64,000 bases of DNA from assembly GCA_044221315.1 (NCBI GenBank), contig JBGAPK010000001.1, forward strand, positions 1-64,000. Direction: 5' to 3'. Under the pieces are notes generated by a model, which had not been told where the DNA came from, made no database searches, and saw nothing but the letters and a program-made list of their open reading frames with translations. How positions within the stretch are numbered: position 1 is the stretch's first letter; the number at the start of each line of letters is the position of its first letter. Origin of the DNA: JAFEBO01 sp044221315 (GTDB lineage: Bacteria; Planctomycetota; Phycisphaerae; Phycisphaerales; UBA1924). Below are positions 62,195 through 64,000 of the stretch, one piece after another. The translations under genes were made by a program, and so were the position numbers.

Positions 62195-62851
62195 ATAAGA
62201 CTGACCTTTGCTGCCGCAGGTCTCGCATCGTTCCTTTCCATGACCGCCGGCGCCGCGATCTTCCAGGTGGATATCTGCGGCGACATCTACCACAACGGGA
62301 TCCGCATCGGCGGCCCGCTCGACCGGGCGAATGTACCGGCCGGCTCGAAGGCGGTGATCCACTTCGTTCTTTGTTCAATCCTTTACCTGAACGATCCCGA
62401 TGGCCTGCCCACACGCGGATACACGATCGATCAGGGATCGTTCACCGCGACATACGGCAGCGTGACCGTTGGGATTCAGAATCCCTTCCCGGCCGGGCAG
62501 ACCTCGATGTTCGTCCTCCGCGATAACGACCCGGCGGTCGACGGGTTCTTCCTCTCGACGGGAACGGCGTATCCCTTTCCCGCGCCGACGAGCGAACCGG
62601 GCGCGCTCGGCCAGTTCGGCGTCTATTACGCGGTGGGCTATGTCGGCAACACGCTCTCGTCGCTCAACATCGCCGACGCCGTCGGCACGCACGACTACAC
62701 CGGCCTGACCAACTTCGGATTCTCCACCGACGACGGCGAGAACGACGCGATGGGGATCGACTTCAATCACATGGTGATTGCGTCCATCCCGGCCCCGTCG
62801 ACGCTCGCGCTCATGCTGCCGGTGACGCTGGTCCGTCGCCGTCGGCGCTGA
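62195..62851 (+). CDS. Secreted protein with sorting tail; non-canonical start
   Basis: The protein has about 218 aa and ends IPAPSTLALMLPVTLVRRRRR, a PEP-CTERM-like tail. In frame upstream of ATG 62240 lies a convincing signal peptide (RLTFAAAGLASFLSMTAGAA) that begins with ATA at 62195 (or CTG at 62201), just after GAGGAG. Starting at 62240 would leave only a fragment of the signal peptide. The real start is therefore probably ATA or CTG, or the ATG has mutated. The mature part is beta-rich with an acidic loop (STDDGENDAMGIDFNH). Function is unknown. Confidence 0.7.
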   Translation: MRLTFAAAGLASFLSMTAGAAIFQVDICGDIYHNGIRIGGPLDRANVPAGSKAVIHFVLCSILYLNDPDGLPTRGYTIDQGSFTATYGSVTVGIQNPFPAGQTSMFVLRDNDPAVDGFFLSTGTAYPFPAPTSEPGALGQFGVYYAVGYVGNTLSSLNIADAVGTHDYTGLTNFGFSTDDGENDAMGIDFNHMVIASIPAPSTLALMLPVTLVRRRRR

Positions 62852-62877
62852 GACTGAATGCATTCAACGGCCCCGAA

Positions 62878-62906
62878 GGGACGATCGCCCGGCGATCGTC
62901 CCTTTT
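62878..62906 (+). terminator. Rho-independent terminator after the secreted-protein run
   Basis: GGGACGATCG (62878-62887) pairs with CGATCGTCCC (62893-62902) around a 5-base loop and is followed by TTTTGCTTT. Confidence 0.75.
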
Positions 62907-62969
62907 GCTTTCTCCGGCGCCGCTGCAACCTCGCCGAGCGTTGTCGTTACCAACGTCGGAGTGTCACCC

Positions 62970-64000
62970 GTGCGCACACCGCTCATCGCCGGCCTGATCA
63001 TGTGTTCCCCCGCGTCCGCGGCGGCTCCCGAGGCTCAGCCGCGGATTCTGCTCGTGACCCCGGTCTCGAACGCACCCGACGATTCAGACAACGCGACGGC
63101 GATCCTGCCGCTCGCGGACGGGGCGCTGATCTCGGGCTGGACTTCGAAGCCGGGAGCGAAGGAAAACGGGCTGCTGGTCCGCGTCGATGGTCGCGGCGAC
63201 GTCGTGTGGCGGCGCGTCGTTGGCGGCGAGGGCGAGGACCTCCTGTGGTCGGTTGTCGCCGACGGGGACGGGTTCATCGCGGTCGGGCACACGACCAGCA
63301 AGGGCGCGGGCTCGCTCGACGGCTGGATGATCCGTGTGGATGCCAAGGGCGAGTTGGTATGGGAAAAGACCTTCGGCGGCACGGGGGATGATCGCTTCTA
63401 TTCGTTCGCTCCCGTAACAGGCGGATTCGCATGCGTTGGACAGAAGAGTTCTTCCGGCGCCGGCAAGTCGGACGCCTGGGTTCTCAAGACCGACGCTTCG
63501 GGGAACCAGATCGCCTCGTGGACGTGGGGCACACCGGAAGTTGAGCGGGCGTTCGCGATCCAGCCCGCCGGGGACGGATTCGTTCTTTCCGGTATGACCG
63601 GGCCGGGAGAGAAGGAAGCCTCGGCCTTTGTTGCGTGCCTGGATTCGGGTGGCAAAGAGATCTGGCGCGTTCTCCAACCAAAGCCGGGCTTTGGAGTCGC
63701 GCACGGCATCGCTCCATTGCCCGATGGCAAGTTCTTGGTCACGGGGTACGACATGCCGGACGCGGCCAAGGGCGCAGACGGCTTTGCGTTCGTTGTGGAT
63801 CAAAACGGCCACGTGCAGGCAAAGGGCACGTTCGGCGGCAAGGGAAATGATCGCGCACTCCACGCCGCGACCTTTGCGGATGGCTCCTCCGTCGTGGTCG
63901 GTTATTCCCAGGCCGAAGGGGCTCGCGACGGGATGTCCGGCTGGGATCTGACGTTGTACGCGCTCGGGCCGAACTGTGAGAACACCTGGACCGGGCGCTT
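62970..64000 (+). CDS. Secreted beta-propeller-like protein, 3' end cut by window
   Basis: The frame is open from GTG at 62970 to the window end, over 340 residues, and no stop is seen. A hydrophobic N-terminus (LIAGLIMCSPASAA) is likely a signal peptide. The body shows repeats of the pattern ILPLADGALISGWTSK, VADGDGFIAVGHTT, WMIRVDAKGELVWEKTFGGTGDD and WVLKTDASGN, each with W/F-x-G-x-x-x-D-D, as in delta-60-type propeller proteins. GGAG lies eight bases upstream of the start. No function is assigned. Confidence 0.75.
   Translation, partial: MRTPLIAGLIMCSPASAAAPEAQPRILLVTPVSNAPDDSDNATAILPLADGALISGWTSKPGAKENGLLVRVDGRGDVVWRRVVGGEGEDLLWSVVADGDGFIAVGHTTSKGAGSLDGWMIRVDAKGELVWEKTFGGTGDDRFYSFAPVTGGFACVGQKSSSGAGKSDAWVLKTDASGNQIASWTWGTPEVERAFAIQPAGDGFVLSGMTGPGEKEASAFVACLDSGGKEIWRVLQPKPGFGVAHGIAPLPDGKFLVTGYDMPDAAKGADGFAFVVDQNGHVQAKGTFGGKGNDRALHAATFADGSSVVVGYSQAEGARDGMSGWDLTLYALGPNCENTWTGR

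Overview
The window looks like a chromosomal segment of a Planctomycetota bacterium, most probably class Phycisphaerae. The grounds are a high G+C content, three secreted proteins that end in the C-x-x-D dockerin-like repeat typical of this group (44779-45660, 59417-60727, 60831-62117), several short secreted proteins that end in a proline/alanine helix plus an Arg-rich tail (PEP-CTERM-like), an LptD-type outer-membrane protein, and a secreted sulfatase. No plasmid, phage, transposon or CRISPR signature is visible. No species can be named from the sequence alone.

Layout. 1-6843: the 3' part of a two-domain pyruvoyl-tetrahydropterin-synthase-like gene, a secreted glutathione-peroxidase-like protein, a very large LptD, a lipoprotein, and thiG/thiS. 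6930-27313: about 20 kb of almost gapless plus-strand genes forming a surface-polysaccharide (O-antigen-like) locus. It holds two ordinary GT4 glycosyltransferases, an LhgO-like oxidase, two NAD-dependent epimerases, two asparagine-synthase-like amidotransferases, an ABC exporter (Wzm/Wzt), methyltransferase modules, and five further glycosyltransferase units of one distinctive family. 27467-29535: a PuuD-type urate hydroxylase with a cytochrome c tail, and a secreted cysteine-rich protein. 29602-34734: tRNA-Lys, then rpmF-plsX-fabH-fabD-lipoprotein-fabG. 34776-45660: small secreted or cytosolic proteins, a DPP-IV-like peptidase, acetyltransferases, a methyltransferase/TetR divergent pair with clear operators, and a dockerin protein. 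45910-57177: lone atpD, a peroxiredoxin, lone sucC, an S74-domain protein, a sulfatase, cardiolipin synthase, a SYLF protein and a cytochrome b561. 57234-64000: an unrecognised 419-aa protein, then a run of secreted proteins with sorting tails or dockerin modules, ending in a beta-propeller protein cut by the window edge.

How the genes fit together. LptD (1464-4880) would insert lipopolysaccharide in the outer membrane. The 6930-27313 locus could build and export a polysaccharide for it. The epimerases would supply sugar nucleotides, the glycosyltransferases would assemble the chain, the AsnB-like enzymes would amidate acidic sugars, and Wzm/Wzt with its fused carbohydrate-recognition and methyltransferase-like tail would recognise or cap the chain and export it. 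The export logic resembles the ABC-dependent O8/O9a O-antigen systems, but the domain arrangement is unusual: an AsnB fused to a glycosyltransferase, a tandem double glycosyltransferase, Cys-cluster insertions in those glycosyltransferases, and a Wzt with an extra C-terminal module. This locus is the best candidate in the window for something undescribed.
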